Shown piece by piece: positions 20,977 through 31,262 of a DNA stretch of 64,000 nt. The number at the start of each line of letters is the position of its first letter. Position 1 is the first letter of the stretch. Location: assembly GCF_025370775.1 (NCBI RefSeq), contig NZ_JAMXEX010000001.1, forward strand, positions 372,001 through 436,000, written 5' to 3'. This stretch comes from Ancylothrix sp. D3o (GTDB lineage: Bacteria; Cyanobacteriota; Cyanobacteriia; Cyanobacteriales; Oscillatoriaceae). The translations under genes and the position numbers were made by a program. The notes beneath the pieces were generated by a model, which saw only the letters and a list, made by a program, of their open reading frames with translations, was not told where the DNA came from and did not search any database.

Positions 20977-23610
20977 ATGTTATCCTCTTCTCAATTTTTA
21001 TCTGGTAGCGAAATTCGCCAAAAATTCCTTGACTTCTATGCCCAACGAGGTCATCAAGTGCTACCAAGTGCCTCGCTTGTGCCCGAAGATCCGACGGTTT
21101 TGTTAACGATTGCCGGTATGTTACCGTTTAAACCGATTTTTTTGGGTCAGCGGACTCCTGAATTTAAGCGAGCTACCACATCTCAAAAATGTATCCGCAC
21201 CAATGATATCGAAAATGTGGGACGCACTGCCAGACACCACACTTTTTTTGAGATGTTGGGAAATTTTAGTTTTGGCGATTATTTTAAAGAGCAAGCTATC
21301 GAGTGGGGATGGGAATTATCCACGAAAATTTTTAATTTGTCCCCCCAAAACTTGGTAGTTAGTGTATTTCGTGAAGATGAAGAAGCTTATGCAATTTGGC
21401 GCGATAAAATTGGCGTGCCAGAAAAACGCATTAAGCGGATGGATGAGGCTGATAATTTTTGGGCAAGTGGCCCCACCGGCCCCTGTGGCCCTTGTTCAGA
21501 AATCTATTATGATTTTCACCCAGAAAAGGGAGATGAAACGATAGATTTAGAAGATGATAGCCGGTTTATTGAATTTTATAATTTGGTGTTTATGCAATAC
21601 AATCGGGATGCAGAAGGCAATCTCACCCCGCTTGCAAATAAAAACATAGACACCGGCATGGGATTGGAACGAATGGCGCAAATTTTGCAAAAAGTTCCAA
21701 ATAATTACGAAACAGATTTGATTTTTCCGATCATTAAAACGGCTGGGGAAATTGCCGGAATTGATTACAGCAAAGCTGAGGAAAAAACCAAAGTTTCTCT
21801 TAAGGTGATTGGTGATCATGTGCGGTCTGTTGTTCACATGATTGCTGATGAAATTCGCGCTTCTAATATTGGGCGTGGGTATGTTTTGCGGCGTTTAATT
21901 CGGCGGGTGGTTCGTCATGGCCGGTTGATTGGCATTGAAGGCGAGTTTACGACAAAAGTTGCTGAAACTGCCATTCAATTATCGGAGTCTGCTTATCCGA
22001 ATGTGCGGAAACGCGAAGCACAAATTAAGGCAGAATTACAGCGAGAAGAAAACCGTTTTTTGAAAACTTTGGAACGGGGAGAAAAGCTGCTAACAGAAAT
22101 TTTGGAAAAGAAACCACAACAAATTTCTGGTGTGGATGCTTTTACGCTTTATGATACTTACGGTTTTCCCTTGGAATTAACCCAAGAAATTGCGGAAGAA
22201 CAGGGAATAACGGTAGATGTAAAAGGTTTTGATGCGGAAATGGAAGCGCAGAAAAATCGCGGGCGAGAAGCACACGAAACGATTGATTTAACGGTGCAAG
22301 GTTCGCTGGATAAGTTAGCAGAAAATATCCAAGCAACGGAGTTTGTGGGATATAGCGAGCCGGTGACGGAAGCTGAGGTGACGGTAATTTTAATTAATGG
22401 CGAAAGTGTGGATGAGGCGGAAGCAGGAAATGCGGTGCAAATTGTCTTGAATAAAACGCCTTTTTATGCTGAGTCTGGCGGACAAATTGGCGACCGGGGT
22501 TATATCTCTGGGAGTGATTTGGTGATTCGCGTTGAGGATGTGAAAAAAGAATCGGATTTCTTTGTGCATTTTGGCCGTATTGAGCGTGGCGTTGTGCGGG
22601 TTGGGGATGCGGTAACGGCTCAAATTGATCGAGCTTTTCGCAGACGCGCTCAAGCAAATCATACTGCAACTCATTTGTTGCAAGCGGCGCTTAAAAGAAT
22701 TGTGGATGATACGATTTCGCAGGCCGGTTCTTTGGTGGATTTTGACCGGCTGCGGTTTGATTTTAATTGTCCCCGTGCTTTAACAACAGATGAATTGCAA
22801 CAAGTTGAGGAGCAAATTAATATCTGGGTTGCTGAGGCGCATTCTGCACAAGTTAATCAATTGCCGTTAGAAGAAGCTAAGGCAAAAGGTGCGGTGGCGA
22901 TGTTTGGTGAGAAGTATGCTGATATTGTCCGGGTGGTCGATTATCCGGGGGTTTCGATGGAGTTATGCGGCGGAACTCATGTTAGCAATACGGCGGAAAT
23001 TGGAGTGTTTAAGATTATCTCTGAAACGGGTATTGCTTCGGGGGTTCGTCGTATTGAGGCGGTGGCCGGCCCGTCGGTTTTGGAGTATCTCAATTTGCGG
23101 GATAAAGTTGTTAAGGAGTTGACGGATCGCTTTAAGGTTAAGCCTGAAGAAGTGGCGGATCGTGTGACTGCTTTGCAAGGTGAACTGAAAGCTACTCAAA
23201 AACAATTGGAAGCTGCAAAGGCGGAGTTAGCTATTGCAAAATCTGAGCAATTGTTCGCAGAAGCTGAGGCGGTGGGTGAGTTTAAGTTTATTGTTGCTCA
23301 ACTTGGTGATGTAGAGGCGGAGGCTTTGAAGACGGCGGCGGAACGTTTGCAGCAAAAATTAGGGGCTGCTGGTGCGGTTGTTTTGGCAAGTGTACCGGAG
23401 ACGAATAAGGTTAATTTTATTGCTGTTTTTGGTGCAGATGTGAATAAGAAAAATGTGCAAGCCGGTAAGTTTATTGGTGCTGTTGCTAAAATTTGCGGCG
23501 GTGGCGGTGGCGGACGTCCGAATTTAGCGCAAGCTGGGGGACGTGATAGCACTAAGCTGAATGAAGCTTTAGAAACTGCTCATAAGCTGTTAGTTGAAGG
23601 TTTGCAATAA
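20977..23610 (+). CDS. alaS: Alanyl-tRNA synthetase
   Basis: Class II synthetase that charges tRNA-Ala and edits mischarged Ser and Gly. Length 877 aa is complete. The catalytic domain starts [20 protein letters not shown]; the editing domain carries [11 protein letters not shown] and CGGTHV; the C-terminal DHHA1/C-Ala part has the glycine-rich [15 protein letters not shown]. The gene has its own promoter region and leader hairpin, and a terminator follows within 10 bases of the stop. Confidence 0.98.
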   Translation: MLSSSQFLSGSEIRQKFLDFYAQRGHQVLPSASLVPEDPTVLLTIAGMLPFKPIFLGQRTPEFKRATTSQKCIRTNDIENVGRTARHHTFFEMLGNFSFGDYFKEQAIEWGWELSTKIFNLSPQNLVVSVFREDEEAYAIWRDKIGVPEKRIKRMDEADNFWASGPTGPCGPCSEIYYDFHPEKGDETIDLEDDSRFIEFYNLVFMQYNRDAEGNLTPLANKNIDTGMGLERMAQILQKVPNNYETDLIFPIIKTAGEIAGIDYSKAEEKTKVSLKVIGDHVRSVVHMIADEIRASNIGRGYVLRRLIRRVVRHGRLIGIEGEFTTKVAETAIQLSESAYPNVRKREAQIKAELQREENRFLKTLERGEKLLTEILEKKPQQISGVDAFTLYDTYGFPLELTQEIAEEQGITVDVKGFDAEMEAQKNRGREAHETIDLTVQGSLDKLAENIQATEFVGYSEPVTEAEVTVILINGESVDEAEAGNAVQIVLNKTPFYAESGGQIGDRGYISGSDLVIRVEDVKKESDFFVHFGRIERGVVRVGDAVTAQIDRAFRRRAQANHTATHLLQAALKRIVDDTISQAGSLVDFDRLRFDFNCPRALTTDELQQVEEQINIWVAEAHSAQVNQLPLEEAKAKGAVAMFGEKYADIVRVVDYPGVSMELCGGTHVSNTAEIGVFKIISETGIASGVRRIEAVAGPSVLEYLNLRDKVVKELTDRFKVKPEEVADRVTALQGELKATQKQLEAAKAELAIAKSEQLFAEAEAVGEFKFIVAQLGDVEAEALKTAAERLQQKLGAAGAVVLASVPETNKVNFIAVFGADVNKKNVQAGKFIGAVAKICGGGGGGRPNLAQAGGRDSTKLNEALETAHKLLVEGLQ

Positions 23611-23616
23611 TATTGT

Positions 23617-23645
23617 AGGTTGGGTTAATTCACCCAACCTTTTTT
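23617..23645 (+). terminator. Intrinsic terminator after alaS
   Basis: AGGTTGGGT, loop TAATTC, ACCCAACCT, then TTTTT. It resembles the hemE terminator. The next gene starts only 17 bases later. Confidence 0.8.
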
Positions 23646-23661
23646 GTAAAAGGAGAAAATT

Positions 23662-23922
23662 ATGCCACGTTATGAACGGTTTACGATTCAGATGCAAATT
23701 ACGCGGATGTTTAATGAGGGTCAATCTTTTTTTGCGCCGCTAAAGGTGCAGGATTGGTTAAAAGAACGAAATGAAACACCGGCGGATTATGATATTATTT
23801 TTAATCAAAGGCCGGCGCCTCCTGGTTCAGGAAGAATTATTGATATTGACATAGAATTGCGGCGGAAAGATGGCAAGCCGGTTGATCCTTGGTTGCTAGA
23901 ACAATTGAATAGCCATGCTTAA
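23662..23922 (+). CDS. Small conserved-looking hypothetical protein (86 aa)
   Basis: I do not recognise the family. The 86-residue protein is charged and soluble, with no signal peptide or membrane segment. A motif-like RPAPPGSGRIIDIDIELRRK occupies residues 51-70 and suggests a small alpha/beta domain. An AAAAGGAGAAAATT ribosome binding site precedes the ATG, which makes it a real gene. It sits just after the alaS terminator and 76 bp before the VanZ-like gene in the same direction; context gives no function. Confidence 0.7.
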   Translation: MPRYERFTIQMQITRMFNEGQSFFAPLKVQDWLKERNETPADYDIIFNQRPAPPGSGRIIDIDIELRRKDGKPVDPWLLEQLNSHA

Positions 23923-23998
23923 GGTTTTTTAGGAAGGAGTTTCAGGAATTGTGCAGGATGAGGGTGAGGAAAAATAGGAACCCTACAAACAATTCTTT

Positions 23999-24379
23999 AT
24001 GAAACTCCGCCTTTCAAGTTTTAACTGGAAACTTGCTTTTTTTGGGTATTTGGGAATTCTGTTAGGCATCATGCTTTTAGCAGGTTTGGGAATGCTGAAA
24101 ACGTTTGTTTTGGCGCATCCTCCCTACGATAAACTGGGCCATTTTATTTTGTATGGCATTGCTTCTTTTCTCAGTCATCGTGCCATTAACCGCAACTATC
24201 TCGTTATTTTTGGTGTTTCAATTCCTTTAGGGCCGTTTATTTTCAGCCATTTTACGGCGTTTGAAGAGTTTTTACAAGCAATTTTACCCAATCGTTCGGC
24301 AAGTTTTGAAGATTTTTTTGCTAGTATGGCCGGCATTATTTTATTTTACTACATTGGCGAAAAACTGGATAAAAAATAG
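23999..24379 (+). CDS. VanZ-like membrane protein
   Basis: 126-aa protein with about four hydrophobic segments. DKLGHFILYGIASFLS (residues 41-56) and the following FEEFLQ match the conserved DKxxHf and E-x3-Q signatures of VanZ-like proteins. Members occur in many bacteria, and the molecular role outside teicoplanin resistance is unknown. Length suits the family. A hairpin separates it from the convergent glycosidase-like gene. Confidence 0.7.
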   Translation: MKLRLSSFNWKLAFFGYLGILLGIMLLAGLGMLKTFVLAHPPYDKLGHFILYGIASFLSHRAINRNYLVIFGVSIPLGPFIFSHFTAFEEFLQAILPNRSASFEDFFASMAGIILFYYIGEKLDKK

Positions 24380-24405
24380 GGTGAGTTATGCCCACCCTAC
24401 TTTTT
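24377..24405. terminator. Terminator between VanZ-like and GHL10 genes
   Basis: TAGGGTG and CACCCTA arms around an 9-base loop, followed by CTTTTT on the plus strand. The element overlaps the VanZ-like stop codon. Confidence 0.65.
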
Positions 24406-24419
24406 ATAAAGCAAGATGT

Positions 24420-26051
24420 TTACTGAACAGGAACCAAAACACCTTGACTTTCATTTTCCATTTTATCAACAGCAGCGATGGCATAGGTTCCGCGTTGCAG
24501 ACGTACAGCATTTGCAGAAACCGGCAAAACACGCAGTAATTTCCAAGTGTTTCCAGCCTTCGTATAAACCGTCCAAGAACGAATATCACCATCCACAGAA
24601 GGCTGCCATGCAACAACATCATTGTTAATAGTAATTCCGCTTGGGGGCTGCGGCGCTGTTGCATCTAACCAAGGCATTGTTGGGGGTAAAGCCGGGGATG
24701 GATAAAGGGCAGATCGGAAGGCTTCATTTACTCCCAGACGGTTTTCTTTAAACACTTTGTAGCTAAAGAAAATATTGCCTAAAGAATTTTGAGGGGCCAA
24801 TTTTCGAGAAATATCAACTTGGCGTTTAAATTCGCCAATAGACCAGCTTCCGCCATCCAATTTGCTGAGGTAATTTCCTGCATAAATATGGCGACCTTTG
24901 ATGTTTTGTTGTGTCCACCAATTCAACAAGGCGGGATAACTTTGTTGGGGGGGATCAATACGCCAGTAAAGTTGCGGTGCAAGGTAATCAACCCAGCCTT
25001 CTTGAAGCCATTTTTTAGCATCAGCATAAATGTCGTTATATTGGTCAAGTCCAACAATGCCGGCAGGTTGCCCGGGCCGGTAAATTCCAAAGGGACTAAT
25101 GCCAAATTTAACATTAGGTTTTTCGGCGCGAATTCCTTGATCAAGACGACGCATTAAGCTATTAACATTTTCCCGGCGCCAGTCTCCCAAAGACATTGTA
25201 CCACCGGCAGCTTTATAGGCTCCATAGGTGCGAGAATCGGGGAAAGAAACGCCTTCTTTTGGATACGGATAGAAGTAATCATCCAAGTGAATGCCATCAA
25301 CATCGTAGCGGCGAACCACATCCATAATGACGCTATAAGTGCGGTCTTGCACTTCTTTTGCACCGGGGTCCATCCACAATAAATCGCCATATTGATAGGC
25401 ATATTGTGGAAATTGGTTTGCCATGTGGTTCGGGGTAAGATTGCCGCGTCCGGGGGATTTTGCGCGGTAAGGATTAAACCAGGCGTGCAGTTCTATGTTG
25501 CGTTTGTGGGCTTCATTTACTGCAAATTCCAAGGGGTCATAATAGGGGGATGGAGCGACGCCTTGGGTGCCGGTTAACCACCCACTCCAAGGCTCAATGG
25601 AGGAGGCATAAAAGGCATCACCGGCCGGTCGAACTTGCAAGACTAAAGCATTAAGATTTAAGGATTGCATTCTGTCAAGAATGCCGATTAATTCTGCTTG
25701 CTGTTGTTGCACCGGCATTCCCGGTTTGGAAGGCCAATCAATATTAGCCACCGTTGCTACCCACACGCCGCGAAATTCGCGTTGGTGTCCTACTGTTACC
25801 AATTGATTGCTATCAAGTGCAGTGCTGTTAGCCGGGGGAAATGCTGCATAAACTTGACTCACGCCGAAACCAAAAATTAAAGAAATTGCAAATATCAAAA
25901 CTCGGCTTTTTTTGTGTTTATTTGCCAAACCAGAGGAAACCTCAGCATTTGAGGATTGCAATTTTCCTAAGCGGTGCCGGTTAGCGCTGAAATTTTGCCA
26001 TCCCAGACGGAGGCGATGTAGAAGTCGGAGAGCAATGTCTGTCAAATTCAT
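24420..26051 (-). CDS. GHL10-family glycoside-hydrolase-like protein, exported
   Basis: 543 aa. An arginine-rich N-terminus of about 45 residues leads to one hydrophobic segment (VLIFAISLIFGFGVSQVYA, about 51-69), which should be an anchor or signal peptide, so the rest is outside the cytoplasm. The main domain begins FRGVWVATVANIDWPS and includes LHAWFNPYRA, DGIHLDDYFYPYP and DYLAPQLYWR, all typical of the DUF187/GHL10 TIM barrel related to YngK. A C-terminal fibronectin-like domain ends at residue 543. Likely acts on an extracellular or cell-wall glycan; substrate unproven. Confidence 0.9.
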   Translation of the reverse strand: MNLTDIALRLLHRLRLGWQNFSANRHRLGKLQSSNAEVSSGLANKHKKSRVLIFAISLIFGFGVSQVYAAFPPANSTALDSNQLVTVGHQREFRGVWVATVANIDWPSKPGMPVQQQQAELIGILDRMQSLNLNALVLQVRPAGDAFYASSIEPWSGWLTGTQGVAPSPYYDPLEFAVNEAHKRNIELHAWFNPYRAKSPGRGNLTPNHMANQFPQYAYQYGDLLWMDPGAKEVQDRTYSVIMDVVRRYDVDGIHLDDYFYPYPKEGVSFPDSRTYGAYKAAGGTMSLGDWRRENVNSLMRRLDQGIRAEKPNVKFGISPFGIYRPGQPAGIVGLDQYNDIYADAKKWLQEGWVDYLAPQLYWRIDPPQQSYPALLNWWTQQNIKGRHIYAGNYLSKLDGGSWSIGEFKRQVDISRKLAPQNSLGNIFFSYKVFKENRLGVNEAFRSALYPSPALPPTMPWLDATAPQPPSGITINNDVVAWQPSVDGDIRSWTVYTKAGNTWKLLRVLPVSANAVRLQRGTYAIAAVDKMENESQGVLVPVQ

Positions 26052-26104
26052 GTTTTTTCGCGGTTGGATGTTGACTCCTCAACAGCAATGCCCCCTATCA
26101 TACC

Positions 26105-26134
26105 ATTTTTGATTTTTGATTTTTGATTTTTGAT
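26105..26134. repeat. Short tandem repeat TTTTTGA
   Basis: Four consecutive TTTTTGA units upstream of the glycosidase-like gene. Probably slippage-derived. Confidence 0.7.
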
Positions 26135-26342
26135 TCAAAAAATCCAGATTGGATCAGGGCAACGCTGTTGATGGTTCAAAACGTCGTCAAAAGCTATTGA
26201 TTTTGTTTACTGCCTTAGTTTTCCCGCTTTTGAGAGAGCTTAACCGGAAAGAGCATTTTTTTTTAGTTTTGGGTGATATTTTTGCAATATTTTTAGCCTC
26301 AGAGGGGGAGTGGATGTTTTTTTTGCTAAGCGAGAAAAAAAC

Positions 26343-28853
26343 TTATCGACTTTCCCCGAAATAATCTTGTTCCAGCTTATTTTTTATTCTTTTAATCAAG
26401 CGTTGGCTTGCCTGTACCATACTTTCTTTAAAGTTTATCTTGGCAAGTTCGATGCTTTGTAAATCCCTAATATCTTGTCGCGCCAGCAGAAAATAAGTTC
26501 TCATCTCTCCTTTACCTTTGACTTGAATAATGCCGCGTTTTTCAAAAACATATTTATGGCGTAAAAGTCTATGAGTGGTATCGGAAATGTGAATTCGTCC
26601 GGGGCTGCCGTGAGATTCCATGCGCGAAGCAGTGTTAACAGTATCGCCCCACAAATCGTAAATAAACTTTTTGATGCCAATCACACCGGCCACCACTGGC
26701 CCGGAATGAATGCCAATTCGGATATTAAAATTAAGGTTATTTTGGGCATTAAATTCAGCAATTGCCCCTTGCATATCCAGCGCCATTTCTGCAATTGCTT
26801 CAGCATGATTAACACGGCGTTTTGGCAGTCCTCCCACCACCATATAGGCATCACCAATTGTTTTGATTTTTTCTAAGCCATAATGTTCGGTGAGCCGGTC
26901 AAAAGAGGAAAAAATTTGATTTAACAAACTCACTAAGGCTATCGGAGAAAGCGAGGAGGCAATTTCTGTAAAACCCACAATATCTGCAAACAAAACTGTT
27001 ACCGCTGCAAAACTTTCTGCAATCGTTGCGTGTTCTTGTTTGAGCCGGTCAGCAATTGCTTCGGGTAAAATATTCAGCAAAAGCCGCTCGGTTTGTTCCT
27101 GTTCGTGACGCAGCGCTTCTTCAGCTAGTAAACGTTGTGTAATATCTCGAAAAATTCCCCGCGTCGCCACCGGCTTGCCTTCGACAAATTTACAATTCAC
27201 ACTGCCTTCTACAAAGATTCTTTGGCCGGTTTTACTGCGAAATGCCGCTTGTACCCGCTGGCATTGTTCCCCAGAAATTACCCGTTGAAACATCTCTAAA
27301 CATTGCTCTTTGCAATCGGGATCTAACACCTCAAAAACGCTCATATTTGCGAGGTCTGCTTCGCTATAACCCAAGGTTTCTTTCCAGGCGCGATTCACAT
27401 AAATAAAACTGCCATCTGGGCCTACTGATTGAATTAAATCTGTGGCATTTTCAAATAAATCTCGATAGCGCTCTTCGCTTTCAACAAGGGCGATTTCGGC
27501 TCGTTTCCGCTTCATAAATTGCCCAATTTGAGAAGCAATAGCGTTCATTGTTTGCAGCAAATCTTGATCTGGTTGCTGGATCTCTCGGTGGAAGAAAACC
27601 ATCACTCCCAAAACTTCCCCATTGCTGAGTACAGGAATGCTAAATACTGTGTGTAAATTGTTTTCTTCTGCTACTTTTTTTCGCCTAAATAAGGGTTCTT
27701 GCAAAACATCACTCACCCACAAAGATGAGCGAGTTGCCCAAACATGACCCGGTAAATAGGCATCCCAAGCAAAGACTAAGCTTTTTGAAAATTCGATGAA
27801 TTCTCCACTAACGGCTGAGGGACGCGACCAAATTTCTGCACATTTGAGTATTTTTGAAGGTGGTAGGAAATCTCGATGTAGATTAAACTCGCCCCCGCGA
27901 TTTGGAGAAGTTTCTTCTACTATCCAAAACTCGCCAAGTGTCCAGCCTAACACCTCGCAAATTGCTAACAAAATTTTCGGGAGTGCTTGTTCAAAATTGG
28001 TAGCTTCTGATAAAATTCTGCCGATAGCATACTGTGCGGTTAAACGTTGCTGGGTGCGCTGGCGTTCTGTGATGTTTCGCCCAATGTAAATAATGTCTTT
28101 AAGACCGGCTTCTGTGTTGGCATTGCTATCGCTATCTGGGGCGATCCTAGAGCAAGAAAATTCAACGATAATTTTTTGGCCCGCTTTGGTATGGCAAACT
28201 AACTCAATATCTTTTAATAACTCTCCATCCCCTAAAATAGCCTCTTCCGCTATCAAATTTAAAAAATTTCTGTCGGCGATCAAAATTGAAATATTTTCGC
28301 CTTGAAGTTCTTCTTGTTCGTAGCCAAACAAGTTTTCGGCAGCGGGGTTCACAGATTTAATTTGTCCCGAATTTTTCGTCACCACCAAAGCTTCTGCCAT
28401 CGAGCTAATAATTTGATTGATATAATTGCGTGAATTTGATAACGCTGCTAACAAAAGATGCGTTTCATTAGAACTCTGCACCAATCTCTGCTCCAGCATC
28501 ATTCGATCTGTCACATCTTCAAAAAATACAATTAGTTTTTTTTCTTGGCTTTCTTCATCTTGGTATAAATTTACATAAAAATCAAGATATAAAGGCGCTC
28601 TATCGTTAGGAAACCGGCCAATGCTTTTTAACTCAAAACTTTTTTCTTCGCCGCAAAAAACGCCCTCCAGCAATTCTTCAGTGCCAATCAATTCAGGAAA
28701 ACCAACACGCACATCATTCCCCACACCTACCTCATCAGGACAATCAGCAAACCGCTTGACATCCGAAGATAGCTCTACAATCATCAAATTTTCATCCAAT
28801 GTCAGGTACTCTAAATGATCGGGGACGAATAATTTTTGTAAAACTTTTTTCAT
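26343..28853 (-). CDS. Class III adenylate cyclase with PAS and GAF domains
   Basis: 836 aa, no membrane segment. Order: an N-terminal module (1-130) shared with the next upstream gene, a PAS domain (about 140-265), GAF (285-455), PAS (460-585), a helical linker, and a class III cyclase domain (610-795). Metal-binding aspartates lie in LFADIVGFT and GDAYMV. The purine-selecting lysine (EKIKTIGDAY) and aspartate (YDLWGDTVN) point to ATP, and transition-state Asn and Arg are present in NTASRMES, so it should make cAMP. It ends 50 bp downstream of the kinase gene, in the same direction, so the two are probably co-transcribed. Confidence 0.9.
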   Translation of the reverse strand: MKKVLQKLFVPDHLEYLTLDENLMIVELSSDVKRFADCPDEVGVGNDVRVGFPELIGTEELLEGVFCGEEKSFELKSIGRFPNDRAPLYLDFYVNLYQDEESQEKKLIVFFEDVTDRMMLEQRLVQSSNETHLLLAALSNSRNYINQIISSMAEALVVTKNSGQIKSVNPAAENLFGYEQEELQGENISILIADRNFLNLIAEEAILGDGELLKDIELVCHTKAGQKIIVEFSCSRIAPDSDSNANTEAGLKDIIYIGRNITERQRTQQRLTAQYAIGRILSEATNFEQALPKILLAICEVLGWTLGEFWIVEETSPNRGGEFNLHRDFLPPSKILKCAEIWSRPSAVSGEFIEFSKSLVFAWDAYLPGHVWATRSSLWVSDVLQEPLFRRKKVAEENNLHTVFSIPVLSNGEVLGVMVFFHREIQQPDQDLLQTMNAIASQIGQFMKRKRAEIALVESEERYRDLFENATDLIQSVGPDGSFIYVNRAWKETLGYSEADLANMSVFEVLDPDCKEQCLEMFQRVISGEQCQRVQAAFRSKTGQRIFVEGSVNCKFVEGKPVATRGIFRDITQRLLAEEALRHEQEQTERLLLNILPEAIADRLKQEHATIAESFAAVTVLFADIVGFTEIASSLSPIALVSLLNQIFSSFDRLTEHYGLEKIKTIGDAYMVVGGLPKRRVNHAEAIAEMALDMQGAIAEFNAQNNLNFNIRIGIHSGPVVAGVIGIKKFIYDLWGDTVNTASRMESHGSPGRIHISDTTHRLLRHKYVFEKRGIIQVKGKGEMRTYFLLARQDIRDLQSIELAKINFKESMVQASQRLIKRIKNKLEQDYFGESR

Positions 28854-28903
28854 GTCGGCTCTTTATTCCCTACACCCTGATTTTTATCGAAGCTGATTTA
28901 AGT

Positions 28904-30427
28904 TTACTGCATAGTGTTTGTTTTGAGGGGCAAAATCACTTGAAACACTGTCCCTTTCCCTACTTCACTCCTCATTATAATTTCACCGCCGTGTAAATCT
29001 ACCGAGCTTTTAACAATTGCCAATCCCAAACCCGTACCAGAAATATTATTAACATTTCGACCCCGATAAAACGACTCAAAAAGTCTTTCTTGATCTTCTT
29101 TTAAAATACCCATCCCTTCATCTTCAATCTCAAAACTTACATTGTCTTGTTCTTGGCGCAAATCAAAACGTACCATCCCCCCTTGGGGAGAGTATTTAAT
29201 CGCATTTGAAAGTAAATTAACAAGAATTTGTCTGAGCAATTTTTCATCCACCCAACCAAAAACTTTTTCAGGAGGGCAGGTAAATTTTAGCGTATGTTTT
29301 TTGCTTTTGCTAAACTGCATTTCTGCAACAATTTCTTCAGAAAACTTTTTCACATCCAACAAGCTCGGATGAAACGTCAGCTTTCCGGCCTCAGCCTTAC
29401 TGAGCAGCAGCACCTCATCCAACATATCGGCCATCTGTCGGATAGCATTTTCGATCATTTTAAAATACTGCTGAACTTTTGGTTTATATTTGTCCGTCGT
29501 CTCATAAAAATTTTCTAATAACTCAACAGAAGTTAAAATAACTGTCAGCGGGGTGCGAAATTCGTGAGAAGTCATCGAAATAAAATTTGCCCGCATTTGA
29601 TTGAGTTCTTTTTGTGTCTCTAATGCCTTTTGGGTTTCGGCTTCTGCCCGTTTTCGCTCGGTGATATCCCTGCCAATATATACAAAATCTCGCTTCTCAA
29701 TGCCATCAGCCTGAATACAGGAACAAGAAAAATCTACTAAAAAATTATCGCCCTCTTTTTTGCTGCAAACTACTTCTCTATTCCTTAACAATTCCGAGCC
29801 GTTTAAACAAGGCAGTTGGTTTTTGATGTCGTCAATAAATTGCTGATCTTTAATCAGCAGCGAAACCGGCTGGCCGAGCAATTCTGCTTCACTATAGCCA
29901 AACAATTTTTGAGCCGCCGGATTAATCGTTTTTATTTGCCCCGAACTGGTTGTCACCAATAGGGCATCTGCCATAGAGGTAATAATTTTATGAATATAAT
30001 CTTGCGAACTCGCTAAAGCACTCACCAGCAGGCTTGCTTCATTGGCTCTTTGAACTAAAGCCTGCTTTAAAACCATGTTTTCTGTGACATCTTCTAACAA
30101 AATTAGCAGCAAAGGTTCAAGGGAAATTTCATCTTGATGCTGGCTGATATATAAGTCTATATAAAACGGCTTGTCTCCTTCTGCAAAGCGGGCAATTCCT
30201 TTTACTTCAAAGCTGGCTTTTTTCCCCTCGAAAACGGCCTTTAAAACTTCTTCAGCCCCAATTAATTCAGGAAAACTGGCCCGAACATCTTTACCCGGAG
30301 AAACTTCTTCGGGCCGATCAGCAAACTGCCGCACCGCTCTCGATGTTTCCAAAATCATTAAGTTGCGATCCACTGATAAATATTCAATGTGGCGAGGTGC
30401 CAAGAGTTTCTTTAAAAAAGGGTTCAT
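28904..30427 (-). CDS. PAS histidine kinase sharing the cyclase N-terminal module
   Basis: 507 aa, soluble. Residues 1-130 (starting MNPFLKKLLAPRHIEYLSVD) match the first 130 residues of the downstream cyclase closely, and the PAS domain after it (135-255) also matches. A HisKA domain follows with His288 in MTSHEFRTPL, then HATPase with EDEGMGI and GTGLGLAIV. No receiver is attached. A decayed GTPase gene lies 81 bp upstream on the same strand, and the adenylate cyclase lies 50 bp downstream, so this looks like an operon. The signal and partner are unknown. Confidence 0.88.
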   Translation of the reverse strand: MNPFLKKLLAPRHIEYLSVDRNLMILETSRAVRQFADRPEEVSPGKDVRASFPELIGAEEVLKAVFEGKKASFEVKGIARFAEGDKPFYIDLYISQHQDEISLEPLLLILLEDVTENMVLKQALVQRANEASLLVSALASSQDYIHKIITSMADALLVTTSSGQIKTINPAAQKLFGYSEAELLGQPVSLLIKDQQFIDDIKNQLPCLNGSELLRNREVVCSKKEGDNFLVDFSCSCIQADGIEKRDFVYIGRDITERKRAEAETQKALETQKELNQMRANFISMTSHEFRTPLTVILTSVELLENFYETTDKYKPKVQQYFKMIENAIRQMADMLDEVLLLSKAEAGKLTFHPSLLDVKKFSEEIVAEMQFSKSKKHTLKFTCPPEKVFGWVDEKLLRQILVNLLSNAIKYSPQGGMVRFDLRQEQDNVSFEIEDEGMGILKEDQERLFESFYRGRNVNNISGTGLGLAIVKSSVDLHGGEIIMRSEVGKGTVFQVILPLKTNTMQ

Positions 30428-30508
30428 GCAGACTCTATTATTTTGTAGGTGATATTGTGCAGAAGTTCATTTACTTATGGATCGTCTGGGGTTGTTTGGA
30501 TCAATAAA

Positions 30509-30865
30509 TCAAACGGTACAATTTTGATTTTCCGACTTCAATGCCAGCATTTCTTGGCTCGGCTTTGCCTGCTTAACTTCAAGGAAATTAAAAACAAAAA
30601 TTAGCAAAGAAACCGCTCCGCTGGCTGCTCGCAAATAACTGACCCTCAGTCGGTTAAAAATCGCTTGTTTTAAAAACAAAATAATCAACGGTAAAACTCT
30701 TTTCTTCGTCAAATGAGCAGCGTCTAATTCCACAGTTCTGCAAAAATTTTTAACGCCCAATGTCGAAAGCCAAGAGCCTCCCATCAGCCAGTGTTCTACC
30801 CCACCCATCCGCGTATTTTTGCCAAAAAGTCCCATCAAGCATATTCCCTTAGATATCCTTTCCAT
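30509..30865 (-). pseudogene. Decayed Rab/Ras-like small GTPase
   Basis: The frame is open for 118 codons but reads as a broken copy of the intact GTPase at 33036-33551. Matching parts in order: ISKGICLMGLFG with ISKKMCMIGDFG; LSTLGVKNFCRTVEL with LSTVGVKISRKTVEI; LRVSYLRAASGAVSLL with GIAPTYLQGAAGVLVV. The P-loop has lost about two codons (GLFGKNTRM against GDFGVGKTS). The DxxG of switch II is gone. The C-terminal half with NKxD is missing. So it cannot bind GTP. It lies just upstream of the kinase and cyclase genes, where an intact GTPase may once have belonged to the operon. Confidence 0.75.
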
Positions 30866-31262
30866 GATTAGGGGCTATTGCCAATATTGAGCATTTTTTC
30901 AAATCGTAAAAATTGATTTCCTCATCTCCGTTATTTAAGCCAAGTATGATAAAATTCTATTTTAGTTTATTTATATTATCTGATCATCATGCCCGTAAGT
31001 TCAAGACAGACCGGCAACTCTAGCTCAACAGCAAGCCTGTGGCTAGAAAAGCTTGGCTCTATAGGCGTTTAACAAGCAACTTGCCGGTGGAATGCCTTTA
31101 GGGCCAAGCCCAAATCCAAAGGGCAACCAAGCCCCCAGCCCCAGAGATTTGCAAAGTTTAACGAAGTAAAGATAAATTCGCTGACAACATTTGTAAATAA
31201 ATTTAATGCCAGAAAGAGCATTCCCAGCGAACAACAAACCGTGAGGGCGCTAAAAAAACAAT
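30866..31262. other. Divergent intergenic region, pseudo-GTPase / PDE
   Basis: About 400 bp. It should contain the promoters of the kinase operon and of the REC-GGDEF-EAL gene. I see no gene, repeat or clear operator. Confidence 0.35.
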
